Shown: positions 8,884 through 17,156 of the stretch, one piece after another
How the letters are laid out: each line of letters begins with the position of its first letter
Position numbering within the stretch: the first letter of the stretch is position 1
DNA from: Magnetococcales bacterium
GTDB lineage: Bacteria; Pseudomonadota; Magnetococcia; Magnetococcales; JADFZT01
Length of the DNA: 64,000 nt
NCBI GenBank assembly: GCA_015232395.1
Contig: JADFZT010000007.1
Location: 42,468 to 106,467, forward strand
Reading direction: 5' to 3'
The notes under the pieces: model-generated
What the model saw: only the letters and a program-made list of their open reading frames with translations
What the model was told of the DNA's origin: nothing
The model's database searches: none
Translations under genes and position numbers: made by a program

Positions 8884-9780
8884 TCACGGCGTTACGTTTT
8901 TCAGGACGGTCAAATCATTCAATACCAATAAAACCGACTGTTCCCGCCCATCCGTGGAGCAGATGGTGGTGCCACTCATGAGAATCGGGAGTGTAGAACG
9001 GTCGGCGCGAACCAACGTTTTGTGGATATGCCGGGGTTTGGCGTTGGTCTCGACGATACGTCGCACCAACTGACTGACATCGGTTTGCCGGAACAGAATA
9101 CCCACCCCCTTCATGGTCAGATCCCACGGTTTGTATCCACTCATTCGGATAGCTGCAGGATTCATATACCGGATTCGGCCAAATGGTGAGCAGACGATGA
9201 TTCCTTCGTTGAGGCAGGAGATGATGTCGGTGAAGTACCAACGCATCGCATCCAGGTTTTCCACTTGATGTTCCAGCCGGTTTTGCTCCTGCAAATGGGC
9301 TTGCTGGGCTTCCCAGCTCAGGCAGCCATTTCTTGCCAGCTGGTAAATTTCATCCCCGGCCAATGGCTTGCGGGTAAAGATCACGTCATGGGAGAGGGTT
9401 TCCTGGATCTCCTCGATATGTTTATCGCTGTAGGCTGTGACGATGATGATGTGGATTCGTTCGTCCAACTCCCGAATGCGTCTGGCTGTCTCCAGGCCAT
9501 TGATTCCTGGAGGCATGCGGATGTCGATAAAGGCCACCGCAAACGGGGCTTTCTGAGCAAGGGACTCCACTACCAGCAAAACAGCATCCAATCCCTGGTT
9601 AGCGGTTTTGACCTGAAACGGAGTTCGCTGCTCAGGAGGGGCCTCCTTTGAAGATGAAGAGTGGACAAAACTATCCAATTGGGACATCCCACTCGATGGC
9701 TGTGTGGGAGAAAGAATTTCCCGATAACTATCCACTATGTTTTGATCGTCATCGACCACCAACACGTTTCGGTTTGTCAT
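8884..9780 (-). CDS. REC-PAS response regulator (copy A)
   Basis: A 298-residue paralogue of the gene at 7966-8856 with the same order: receiver with a long insert, linker helix, PAS. The phospho-Asp is in VAFIDIRMPPG, with VTAYSD and TRKPL completing the active site. I start at the ATG at 9780 (MTNRNVLVVDDDQ), where the receiver begins. That start overlaps the end of the upstream kinase gene by about 32 bases, so the two are probably translationally coupled. The PAS region (SCLNEGIIVCSPFGRIRYMN and on) lacks obvious cofactor ligands. Confidence 0.85.
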   Translation of the reverse strand: MTNRNVLVVDDDQNIVDSYREILSPTQPSSGMSQLDSFVHSSSSKEAPPEQRTPFQVKTANQGLDAVLLVVESLAQKAPFAVAFIDIRMPPGINGLETARRIRELDERIHIIIVTAYSDKHIEEIQETLSHDVIFTRKPLAGDEIYQLARNGCLSWEAQQAHLQEQNRLEHQVENLDAMRWYFTDIISCLNEGIIVCSPFGRIRYMNPAAIRMSGYKPWDLTMKGVGILFRQTDVSQLVRRIVETNAKPRHIHKTLVRADRSTLPILMSGTTICSTDGREQSVLLVLNDLTVLKNVTP

Positions 9781-11392
9781 GGCTATTCTCCAGACACGAT
9801 TTTGGCAACCGAATGACCATTTCCGCTCCTGTGTTGAGCCCCCGGCTTTCAGCATGAATCGAACCGTTCAGGGATTGGATGAAAGTGGCCGCCGAATGCA
9901 ATCCATAGCCGGTCCCACGGTTTTTGGTTGTGAAACCAAAGGAAAAAATATTTTCCAGCTGTTCGTGGGCAATGCCTTGGCCATTGTCTACCACCCGAAT
10001 TTCCAAACCGTTGGAGTCGGACTGGGCGGTGATTTGTATCAAACCTTCCACCGTCTCGGAGCGTCTACGCTCCAAGATGGATTCAGCACTGTTTTTGACC
10101 AGGTTGACTAGAAACTGCACCATTTGGCTGCGTGGCATATTGAGTTCATACAGGGATAAATCGGTGCTGATCTGCGTGCGAATTTGGTGTTTGTCCAAGT
10201 GGTCCAGTTGTAGCCGCAGGGCATTGTCCACCAGTTCCGCCAAGTTGAAACGGGAACTGTGAATGGCTGGTTGGGCCGTTTCCTGGTGTATTTTGATGAT
10301 TTCTGAAATGTGGTTCACACCCTGCTGAATGGTCTGGGATTCCTTGCTGAAGAGGCCGGCCCCCAAATGTTTCAAGCGCTCACCGACCTCAACGAGCACC
10401 CCTTCCAAAGCATTCAATATATTGTGATCGCTCTCCCCCTGTTGCCTCTTATTGACCAATAACGTATTGAAATCCATAAAAATAGCCGCCATTTTTTCCA
10501 ATTCCCGGCTGGCCGTCACCATTTTTTCCGCCCGATGGGAAATACTCATGATGGCATTGCCGATATTGTGGAGGATGGCCACGCTCATTTCAGCCACACC
10601 TGATTGGAATGAGGCAAAATGCTCCTGCTGCTCCAGACGGCGGCGTTCGGTAATGTCCCGGATGACACCGACGAAATAGCGTTTGCCTGCCCGGCTCCAG
10701 GTGGTGAGGGACATTTCCATGGGAAAAATTTGACCATTTTTCCGCTGGCCTTCCAGTTCCAACACCTGGCCTGCCAGATTGCTGTGTCCGGATTGGCTGA
10801 CACGCCTAAGCCCTTCGCTGTGGGACAGGCGGTATTTTTCCGGCATGAGCATCGTCACCGGTTGGTTGAAAACCTCCGACTCCCCGTAACCGAAAACCTC
10901 TTCAGCCCCCAGGTTCCAAAACAGGATACAACCGGTTTCATCGGCGGTGATGATGGCCTCATTGACCGAGTTGACGATAAACCGCAACTCCTCACTGTTG
11001 GCCCGGATTTCTTTTTCGATGTTGTATTTGTGCAGGGCGATTTCGATGTTGGATTTTAATTCCCGGGAATCAAACGGCTTGAGCAGGTAACCGTAGGGTT
11101 CGGTCAACTTGGCACGGGCGAGGGTCTGCTTGTCGGTGTGGGCGGTGAGGTAGACGATGGGTATGTCCTGGTTGGCCCGAATTCGAGTGGCGGCTTCTAT
11201 ACCATCCATTTTTCCCTTGAGCCGGATATCCATGAGAACCAGTTTGGGGTGGCTTTTCATGGCCAGAGTGACCGCCTCCTCACCGGTTTCCACCACTCCG
11301 GCGACGTGGTAACCAAGATCCAATAGCGACTCCTCAAGGGCCATGGCTGTGATCCCTTCATCTTCCACCACCAGGATTCCGTCACCGTTCAT
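9749..11392 (-). CDS. REC-PAS hybrid histidine kinase
   Basis: A 547-residue cytoplasmic kinase. A receiver domain comes first (residues 1-120; Asp in LVLMDIRLKG, Lys in LLKPF), then a PAS domain (about 130-250, ending GVIRDITERR). Next is a dimerisation region with the likely phospho-His in ILHNIGNAI, then a HATPase domain with NLVKNSAES, VVDNGQGI and TGYGLHS boxes. A receiver at the N-terminus of a kinase suggests it is itself controlled by another kinase, most likely the gene 2 bases upstream. No transmembrane segment is seen. Confidence 0.9.
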   Translation of the reverse strand: MNGDGILVVEDEGITAMALEESLLDLGYHVAGVVETGEEAVTLAMKSHPKLVLMDIRLKGKMDGIEAATRIRANQDIPIVYLTAHTDKQTLARAKLTEPYGYLLKPFDSRELKSNIEIALHKYNIEKEIRANSEELRFIVNSVNEAIITADETGCILFWNLGAEEVFGYGESEVFNQPVTMLMPEKYRLSHSEGLRRVSQSGHSNLAGQVLELEGQRKNGQIFPMEMSLTTWSRAGKRYFVGVIRDITERRRLEQQEHFASFQSGVAEMSVAILHNIGNAIMSISHRAEKMVTASRELEKMAAIFMDFNTLLVNKRQQGESDHNILNALEGVLVEVGERLKHLGAGLFSKESQTIQQGVNHISEIIKIHQETAQPAIHSSRFNLAELVDNALRLQLDHLDKHQIRTQISTDLSLYELNMPRSQMVQFLVNLVKNSAESILERRRSETVEGLIQITAQSDSNGLEIRVVDNGQGIAHEQLENIFSFGFTTKNRGTGYGLHSAATFIQSLNGSIHAESRGLNTGAEMVIRLPKSCLENSHDKPKRVGGR

Positions 11393-11394
11393 GG

Positions 11395-13422
11395 TTACCT
11401 CCCCAAATATCGCACCCTGACCCGTGTTCCAGGCTGATTATTTTTCCAATTCACCTCACCATTTAACTGCCGGACCAACGTTTTCACCAGCTGGATACCC
11501 AGAGAACCATCCCTGGGACTATCTAAGTCAAAGTCGAAACCCGAGCCATTGTCGATCACCGTCATGTCGATCCAGTTGTTGATTATCTGGCAGAGCAGGA
11601 TTTTTATCGTCCCACCCTTTTTATTAAAAGCATGTTTGAGGCTGTTGGAGATCAACTCATTGAGGATCAGGCCGCAGGGAATGGCCTGTTCTATCTTGAG
11701 AAATACGGGCGACAAAGTCAGCTTGAGGCGGATATTTTTTTCCTTGGCGCCATAGGAAAGAAAAAGGTTTGTTGCCAATTCCTGTATATAGTCGGCCAGA
11801 TTAACCCGGCTCAAATTTTCGGAACGATAGAGGCGCTCATGGATTTGAGCCATGGAGCGTATGCGGTCACGGCTGGCTTCCAGAGCTGCCAAGGCGTTTT
11901 TTTTGGAGGCTTTCTTTTTTTTCAGGCGGCTGGCCTGAAGTTGCAGCAATCCGGAAATGATTTGAATGTTGTTTTTGACCCGGTGGTGCACTTCCTTGAG
12001 CAAGGCCTCTTTTTCTGCCAATGAGCGTTGGGTCTCTTCCTGAATTCTCATCCGGTCGGATATGTCGCTGAAATTGACTACAAAACCGATATTTTTTCCG
12101 TAGCGCAAAATGGGGTAGGAGTGAAACTCCACTGGGAAATGGGTGCCGTTTTTGCGAAAAAAAATCTCCCCATCACCATGGATACCGGTCGCTTTGGAAA
12201 TGGGATCGAGGATGGGACAATCCTTGACTGGATGATGTGGACCGTTACGGGTGGTGCAGTGAATGAGTTGATGGGCATTTTTTCCCAAAAGTTCGCCAGG
12301 AGAATCATAGCCCAACAGCTTCAGGCAGGCGCGGTTGACCAAGGTAAAGTTACCGTGGAGATCCGTTTCAAAAATACCCTCTCCCGTCGCTTCCAGCAGA
12401 AGCCGTATTTTTTCTTCCCGCTCCCGGATAATTGTTTCGGCTTTTTTGTGTTTGGTGATGTCCCGCCAACTGGAGCGGCTGTAGTGGATGTGGCCCTGCC
12501 TGTCCCGAACACTGGTAACGTTGAGAATGACCCAAAGTTTGGAGCCATCTTTGGTCCGAAAAACAAGTTCGGCGTTCTGGACACTGCCGGTCGTTTGAAA
12601 CTGCTTGAAAATTTCCCGGGATTTATTGCGGCAGCTCGGATGATAGAGATCAAATATGGGGTGATGGATGATCTCTTCCTTGGAAAACCCCGTTTTGTCG
12701 ATCAGGGTTTGGTTGCATCGGACAATGTGAGTGGTTTTGGAATCCACCGACGCAAGCATGTCCGGCGCATTGTCATAGAGATCCTGGTAGAGCCGTTCAG
12801 ATTCGAGAATTTTTTCTTTGGAGCGTTTATTGCGGATGGCAATGGCGAAAAGTTCAGCGATCCGGCTGACATTTTTCAGACAATAATGATCGTAGGGATG
12901 GTCGGCATTGGCCAGTCCGATTTGGCCCACCAACTCACCGCCGATGATAACCGGAACCGAAAGGTAGCGCTCGATGGGGATATGCCCTTCGGGGGTTCCC
13001 CCTGATGAGGGGTGGTTTTGGGGATCATTGGTAAAAAAACCCTGCCGTGTGTTCAGGGAGACGCCCCAAAGCTTCGGGAAGGTAAGGTCTGGATCTGGAG
13101 GAAAAACGATCTTGTCTTTGAGTGCAGTAATGGAGCACTCCCGGCCCATCATGTCGGTGAGGGTATGGGCGACCAGATCTTTGGTATCAGGATCGATCTC
13201 ACCGACATATCCGTGTCTGCTTGCGGAAACTTTGAGGGAAACCTCCAGCACTTTGCCAGCCATGGCTTCGATGGTGAAGTCATCAGACATCAGGTGGCGG
13301 GATAGTGTAGCCAGGGCGTTACTGATTTTCAGCTCAAGGCTCAACCTGTTGCCAGCATCTCTGCGATCAGGCAGCTCAGCTGTCGTAAGAAAAGCAGCGG
13401 TATCGGGGGAGTCAAGCGACAT
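11395..13422 (-). CDS. GAF-PAS-PAS histidine kinase (HisKA_2)
   Basis: A 675-residue soluble kinase, first gene of the operon. A GAF domain lies at about 30-205, PAS domains at about 210-335 and 340-465. The last PAS is followed by a HisKA_2 dimerisation box (EVHHRVKNNIQIISGLLQLQ) and a HATPase domain with LNELISNSLKHA and VIDNGSGFD. HisKA_2 kinases often pass phosphate to stand-alone receivers. The second PAS contains Cys and His residues (HCTTRNGPHHPVKDCP) that could hold a metal or act in redox sensing; this is speculation. The stop codon lies 2 bases before the next kinase start. Confidence 0.9.
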   Translation of the reverse strand: MSLDSPDTAAFLTTAELPDRRDAGNRLSLELKISNALATLSRHLMSDDFTIEAMAGKVLEVSLKVSASRHGYVGEIDPDTKDLVAHTLTDMMGRECSITALKDKIVFPPDPDLTFPKLWGVSLNTRQGFFTNDPQNHPSSGGTPEGHIPIERYLSVPVIIGGELVGQIGLANADHPYDHYCLKNVSRIAELFAIAIRNKRSKEKILESERLYQDLYDNAPDMLASVDSKTTHIVRCNQTLIDKTGFSKEEIIHHPIFDLYHPSCRNKSREIFKQFQTTGSVQNAELVFRTKDGSKLWVILNVTSVRDRQGHIHYSRSSWRDITKHKKAETIIREREEKIRLLLEATGEGIFETDLHGNFTLVNRACLKLLGYDSPGELLGKNAHQLIHCTTRNGPHHPVKDCPILDPISKATGIHGDGEIFFRKNGTHFPVEFHSYPILRYGKNIGFVVNFSDISDRMRIQEETQRSLAEKEALLKEVHHRVKNNIQIISGLLQLQASRLKKKKASKKNALAALEASRDRIRSMAQIHERLYRSENLSRVNLADYIQELATNLFLSYGAKEKNIRLKLTLSPVFLKIEQAIPCGLILNELISNSLKHAFNKKGGTIKILLCQIINNWIDMTVIDNGSGFDFDLDSPRDGSLGIQLVKTLVRQLNGEVNWKNNQPGTRVRVRYLGR

Positions 13423-13523
13423 GGCCTCTGTCCAGAAATGATGACCGTTCGTCCCTTCCTAGGACAAACTGTCCCCTTAACGATGACCGGTCCACTTCGT
13501 GACCGGCGGCCTTCACTGGACAT
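13423..13523. promoter_or_regulatory. operon leader with two inverted repeats
   Basis: This stretch just upstream of the signalling operon has two short palindromes: GGACA (13462-13466) with TGTCC (13470-13474), and CCGGT (13487-13491) with ACCGG (13502-13506). They sit where a repressor or activator could bind. I cannot fix -35 and -10 boxes with confidence. Confidence 0.3.
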
Positions 13524-13528
13524 TTTTT

Positions 13529-13771
13529 TTAGAGTTTAAGTAATTTGAGTATTGTGAAAACAGAAAAGTTCCAAACGTCATGGATGTTCGTGCCGCTTGG
13601 AGAGTGTGACCTTACCCAATTCCCGAGGTATGTGGTTGGAATACGGATCGGGGCAGACGGAAAAAAATTCATCCTGCCAGTTTCACCATGTTGTGGGGTT
13701 ACGATTGAAATGACATAGAAGAAAAGAAGGAAAAAACCAAAAAAAGTCAAAAAAATCCAGCATTTGTCCAT
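13529..13771 (-). CDS. possible small membrane protein
   Basis: An open frame of 80 codons that starts MDKCW, runs at once into a strong hydrophobic segment (about residues 4-21, rich in Phe and Leu), then has a polar tail with no recognised motif. It lies in the 400-base gap between the kinase operon and the prophage end. No ribosome site stands out. It may be chance; otherwise the gap holds only the palindromes noted above. Confidence 0.3.
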   Translation of the reverse strand: MDKCWIFLTFFGFFLLFFYVISIVTPQHGETGRMNFFPSAPIRIPTTYLGNWVRSHSPSGTNIHDVWNFSVFTILKLLKL

Positions 13772-13823
13772 TTTCCCGTGCCATTCCATGCGGCCTGGGA
13801 TTTTGGACGGATTGGCCGGATTT

Positions 13824-13857
13824 TGTGCGTTTGGTCCACTTGGTTTGGCATTTTTGG
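13824..13857 (+). repeat. prophage left terminal repeat
   Basis: It begins TGTGCG and contains CCACTTGG followed by TTTGGCATTTTTGG (13836-13857). The right end carries the same core inverted. Ends beginning TG are typical of Mu-type elements, and this core is the likely transposase-binding site. Confidence 0.7.
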
Positions 13858-14361
13858 GCGGGAAGGGGTGCGTTTTGGGCGGGTTTTGGGTGTTGGGGGG
13901 GGTGGGGCGGTCAAAAGAGCCTCAGAGTGGCGGTGTATCAGGGGTTTCGGTTGGTTTTGGTGTGCGTGCCTGGGGCTTTGGTGGGGGGGGGTGGGTGAGC
14001 GTGTAAGGGGTTTTTTCTTTCTCGGATGCTTTGGAAGTCCGGCACCACCCGCCATCCGAGTTAATGCAGTGTATTGATATCTATACTAAAAACACTAATT
14101 TCCACCCCAGGTGTCTATTTTTTCTTCTCGGATGGCCGTCTGGGGTGTCTATTTGAGGCTTGTCGGTAGCTATCGCCCGCTTTTCTCGGACGCTATTATT
14201 TGGTCACCTTCTTCACCGTCACGCCTAGCGGGCTGGGCGAGCCCACCACAATCGGTGGGACCCACTTCACCCTCAATTTTCGCTTCTCCGGCTGGGAGCG
14301 TGGGCCGGTCCAGAAGCCGTGCCAGTGCGCGCGGCAGCCGCTGGATTCAGAAATAGACGGC
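13858..14361. promoter_or_regulatory. prophage left-end region, no gene
   Basis: No convincing gene. The first part (13858-14010) is extremely G/T-rich on the plus strand with several runs of four or more G. The second part has three direct copies of CTCGGAyG (14021, 14127, 14185) and one inverted copy (14053-14060). It also has two copies of GGTGTCTATTT (14110 and 14144). Such clusters near a Mu-type end may be further transposase or regulator sites. Confidence 0.4.
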
Positions 14362-14913
14362 TTATGGGGTTTCGATAGCTGGATACGGCGGGGGATACAT
14401 CCCCGTCCTGATCAGGAACGCAAACCAGGATGCCCAGGGGATTCCGTGGTGATTTTTCGCTGTTGCCGGGTCAGACTCCCACTTTTTCCACTGCGAAAGG
14501 TTTTTTCCTACCAATTCAGCGGCTCCCTGTTTTGTCAGCCCGGCCACCTTGACAGACCCCTTGAGTTGCCACCTGGTCGGGCCTGTCCACCCCTCCTCTG
14601 GGGTGGCCCAGATCATTTTGTGGCGCTCCGGGTTCTGCTCTCTGGGGCCGCTCCAATCGCTATCCGTGCGAAAATACGCCCCGGGCAATCCCGGGATGTC
14701 GCTGGTGAGTTTGATCGAGCCGGGGTCGCCCCTCCTGACGCTCCGGACAGCATGGAAGTAAGCGGTCTCCGCCTCTAGGGGGGTCTCCGGGTAGAAAAAG
14801 CCTCTTTCCATCTGGCCGAACGTGGCTTGCCCCGCGCCAGGGCCTCTGGTTGCAAAGTTGACCTTTAGGGGGAAATGCCAAACTTCGCCGCCAAATTTTA
14901 TCCAGAAACGCAT
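14362..14913 (-). CDS. prophage cargo protein, unknown
   Basis: A 183-residue soluble protein I do not recognise. Its first 90 residues look like a small beta-rich domain (FWIKFGGEVWHFPLKV...). The last 60 read like a helix-turn-helix: VAGLTKQGAAELVGKNLSQW, then KKWESDPATAKNHHGIPWASWFAF. That would fit a regulator that recognises DNA or a protein. It is the leftmost prophage gene and is read toward the prophage end, 56 bases after the gene at 14970-15305. Confidence 0.6.
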   Translation of the reverse strand: MRFWIKFGGEVWHFPLKVNFATRGPGAGQATFGQMERGFFYPETPLEAETAYFHAVRSVRRGDPGSIKLTSDIPGLPGAYFRTDSDWSGPREQNPERHKMIWATPEEGWTGPTRWQLKGSVKVAGLTKQGAAELVGKNLSQWKKWESDPATAKNHHGIPWASWFAFLIRTGMYPPPYPAIETP

Positions 14914-14969
14914 GTCGATCCCTCTGGTTTGAGGTTTGCCGGGATACGCTCCCGGCGGGCGGCTACCGA

Positions 14970-15305
14970 TTAAAATTCCGCTTCATCCCAGTCGCCATTT
15001 TCACTCGCCTGAAGCAGCATCGCCTCCTCGGCAATCCAGCCAGAGGGGAGATTGTCGAGAGTCATGGCGCGGCGAAACTCGCCAACGTCGTGTGACACGC
15101 GGCGGTCGTATCCCTCGGAAACCCACGCGTCCCGCTCGGCTCTGGAGGTGAACGAATAGAGCGCACCAGCGATGCGGGTGTTGTCTGTCAGGTCCTCGTG
15201 GATGCTGTGCTGATTTTCGAGTCGGTGGGTCAGGCTGGAAATCTGGCTCGAGTCGGCGGTGGTCTGGGTTCCGTCAAGGTAAGTAAAGGCGTAGGACTTG
15301 GCCAT
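14970..15305 (-). CDS. prophage cargo protein, unknown
   Basis: A 111-residue acidic, soluble protein with no recognised domain. It begins MAKSYAFTYLDGTQ and ends in an acidic tail (NGDWDEAEF). It lies downstream of a 350-base gap that contains a perfect palindrome, so it probably begins its own transcript together with the gene at 14362. Confidence 0.55.
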   Translation of the reverse strand: MAKSYAFTYLDGTQTTADSSQISSLTHRLENQHSIHEDLTDNTRIAGALYSFTSRAERDAWVSEGYDRRVSHDVGEFRRAMTLDNLPSGWIAEEAMLLQASENGDWDEAEF

Positions 15306-15360
15306 CTGTCTTCTCCTCGTAAGGTGTCGATCTGGGGAACTCCCTGATCTGTTGAAATAA

Positions 15361-15383
15361 GTTTAGCTCGTTTTGAGCTAAAC
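15361..15383. promoter_or_regulatory. perfect palindrome, candidate operator
   Basis: GTTTAGCTC (15361-15369) and GAGCTAAAC (15375-15383) are exact inverted repeats around a 5-base spacer. The site sits 56 bases upstream of the leftward gene starting at 15305. A dimeric repressor could bind here; a hairpin is also possible. Confidence 0.45.
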
Positions 15384-15502
15384 TATCAAGGGGAAAATGA
15401 TGGGAGAGGTGTTTTTTTTGAGTGGGTTGTTTTTTAGCCCCGCCCGAGCCGTTTCCATCTGCACAGACGCACCCAGGGTGAAAACCCCACTTTAGATTGG
15501 GC

Positions 15503-15531
15503 CAAAAAAAACCCGCCAAAGCGGGGCGGGT
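15503..15531 (-). terminator. rho-independent terminator of the cargo block
   Basis: On the minus strand ACCCGCC (15531-15525) pairs with GGCGGGT (15517-15511), and eight T residues follow. It lies downstream of the leftward gene at 15657-16022, so it ends that transcript and separates the last two cargo genes. The rest of 15306-15656 has no gene. Confidence 0.75.
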
Positions 15532-15656
15532 GCGAGAGAGTTTTTTGTGTGTGGACAGGCCGCACCACCAACCTTTTAGAGGCAGTGCTCGTAATGGTCT
15601 GCTCACCACCATTTTGTCCACACAAACAAAATGGTCTATCCCAACCAAAGCGGGAT

Positions 15657-16022
15657 TTATGGACTCACCTGCCACACCCGGATACCCAGCCCGTGATAGC
15701 CGATGATGCCCATGAGCCGGTCCAGATATTTTTGTTCTTTCCCGGGCTTTTCCAGGATCAGCAAAATCCCCGGTTTTTTCCCGGTCATTTTGGCGTAGTG
15801 GAGAGACTGCCCCACCGCCTGGTAGAGCTTCCCGGCAAAATCCGCTTCCACCGCATACTCATCGGTGAGGCAGTCCACCCGCGTCCGATCTGCCAACCTA
15901 ACCTCGGCTTCACCCCCCATCTCCTGGCACCACCGCTCCTGATACCACGCCTCATGATGCAGCCGGGCGGCATCGGCGGGGAGGGAGAGAAAAACAAAAA
16001 AAATGAGAGCAAGCCAGCGCAT
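15657..16022 (-). CDS. secreted cargo protein, nuclease-fold-like
   Basis: A 121-residue protein with a signal peptide (MRWLALIFFVFLSLPADA, cut near residue 18). The mature part has a two-Cys region (RWCQEMGGEAEVRL, RVDCLTDEY). It then has a pattern seen in PD-(D/E)XK-like folds: D in TRVDCLT, E in YAVEADFA, a Lys after it, and then QAVGQSLHYAKMTGKKPGIL. The family is met in phages and plasmids but I cannot name it. Export of such a fold is unexpected; the protein may be an inactive, structural relative. It is the last gene before the terminator at 15503. Confidence 0.6.
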   Translation of the reverse strand: MRWLALIFFVFLSLPADAARLHHEAWYQERWCQEMGGEAEVRLADRTRVDCLTDEYAVEADFAGKLYQAVGQSLHYAKMTGKKPGILLILEKPGKEQKYLDRLMGIIGYHGLGIRVWQVSP

Positions 16023-16104
16023 GCCCTCATAATATGTAAATGATCATCTAAGATCCACAACAAACAACCAACGAGATCAAAAAAAAGACATCACCCATCG
16101 TTGG

Positions 16105-16479
16105 TTATTTTGCGGAGATTTCCGCTATCCCGTCCCGGATATGCCCGGCAGCCCTGGCGCAAGCGTCGATCACACTGCCACAGGTGGCGCACAGGGTCAT
16201 CTCGGTCGCCGCCATGCGGACATGGTAATACCGGGAGCGGTGGAGCCCTTGGGACTCCTCTCTCAGTGTCTTGGCTTTAGGCAGTATGGTCCGCATTTTC
16301 CGCCCGCACCCCTTCATATCGTAGGTGCGCATGTCGGCCATGGTCAGCCCCTCTGCCAGTAGCGCCAGCTGCCCGCCCCAGATCCTGCTGGCCTTTTGCT
16401 GCTCGGTCTCGCTCCAGCTGGTGGCGGGGGCAGCCATAAGGATGGCTAGCAGGATCAAAAGTTGAGCTGTCTTTTTCAT
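16105..16479 (-). CDS. secreted cargo protein, Cys-containing
   Basis: A 124-residue protein with a clear signal peptide (MKKTAQLLILLAILMAAPA, cut near residue 22). The mature chain is mostly helical with four Cys residues: one in MKGCGRK, then LCATCG and IDACARA. It probably works in the periplasm with disulfides. I do not recognise the family. It is read leftward, 2 bases after the stop of the gene at 16482. Confidence 0.6.
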   Translation of the reverse strand: MKKTAQLLILLAILMAAPATSWSETEQQKASRIWGGQLALLAEGLTMADMRTYDMKGCGRKMRTILPKAKTLREESQGLHRSRYYHVRMAATEMTLCATCGSVIDACARAAGHIRDGIAEISAK

Positions 16480-16481
16480 GG

Positions 16482-17147
16482 CTATCCCTGACCCTCTTTC
16501 CAGTCACTGCAAAGAATGGCGTCATGCTGCCCGGCTTCAGCGTAAAATTCATTTCCAATCTGCATGTGCCGCACTTCGTGTTTTCTGGGACGAAAGCTTT
16601 TGTTTCTGTGATAGGCAAAGGCGAATCCTGGAATTGGGTGGCCGGTTTTGTGCTTCTTTTGAATGAAAATTTCATCCATCAACCTCCCTCCCGCCTCCGG
16701 TTGAACTTTGCCCCGTAAAGAAAAATAAACTTCATCTACCGCATCAATCGTATCGCCTCTCATCAGGCCGGATTCATTAATCACGTATCTTCTTTTAAAG
16801 TAGTAATGAATGTTCTTGAGGGTTGCGTTGTGCTGGTGTATTTCAATATCCGGGTGAATGCGGTGAATCGCATCCATCAACTTGTCGACATTATGCCCAA
16901 ACTTCCGAGCTTTTTTTTCAGCAACCTTAAAGTGTTCCTCCAAATTTGAGGGTTCCTCGGGAAATTCAGATAATTTATTTTGCAATATCAGTAACTTAAA
17001 AAGCTGCTCAACACCCAGCCAAAGCAAGTTGCAAGCGCCACCATAAAACCAGTTAAACCACAAGCACCTGCCTTCAATATAGTTTTTATCGGCTTGGTTC
17101 AACCAAGAGCCCAAAACAGAGCAAGATTTGAAGCATTTTTTATTCAC
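16482..17147 (-). CDS. cargo protein, possibly HEPN-like
   Basis: A 221-residue soluble protein of unknown function. Helices around residues 30-62 (NWFYGGACNLLWLGVEQLFK) resemble the first helices of HEPN-type proteins. The HEPN RNase motif RxxxxH is not clearly present: the nearest is AIHRIHPDIEIHQH. A C-terminal region rich in His and basic residues follows. HEPN proteins often serve as phage or host defence RNases, which would suit a lysogenic cargo gene, but this is inference. The preceding gene ends 9 bases upstream. Confidence 0.5.
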   Translation of the reverse strand: MNKKCFKSCSVLGSWLNQADKNYIEGRCLWFNWFYGGACNLLWLGVEQLFKLLILQNKLSEFPEEPSNLEEHFKVAEKKARKFGHNVDKLMDAIHRIHPDIEIHQHNATLKNIHYYFKRRYVINESGLMRGDTIDAVDEVYFSLRGKVQPEAGGRLMDEIFIQKKHKTGHPIPGFAFAYHRNKSFRPRKHEVRHMQIGNEFYAEAGQHDAILCSDWKEGQG

Positions 17148-17156
17148 AACACCTCT

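Noticed and set aside
12028..13005. A 325-codon open frame on the plus strand
   Set aside because: It lies wholly antisense to the GAF-PAS-PAS kinase, which has intact domains. Composition is that of a mirror frame.
14070..14077. TGTATTGA, which looks like the left end of phage Mu
   Set aside because: No matching inverted copy occurs at the right end, while the repeats at 13824 and 46978 pair well. The 8-base match is probably chance or an internal site.
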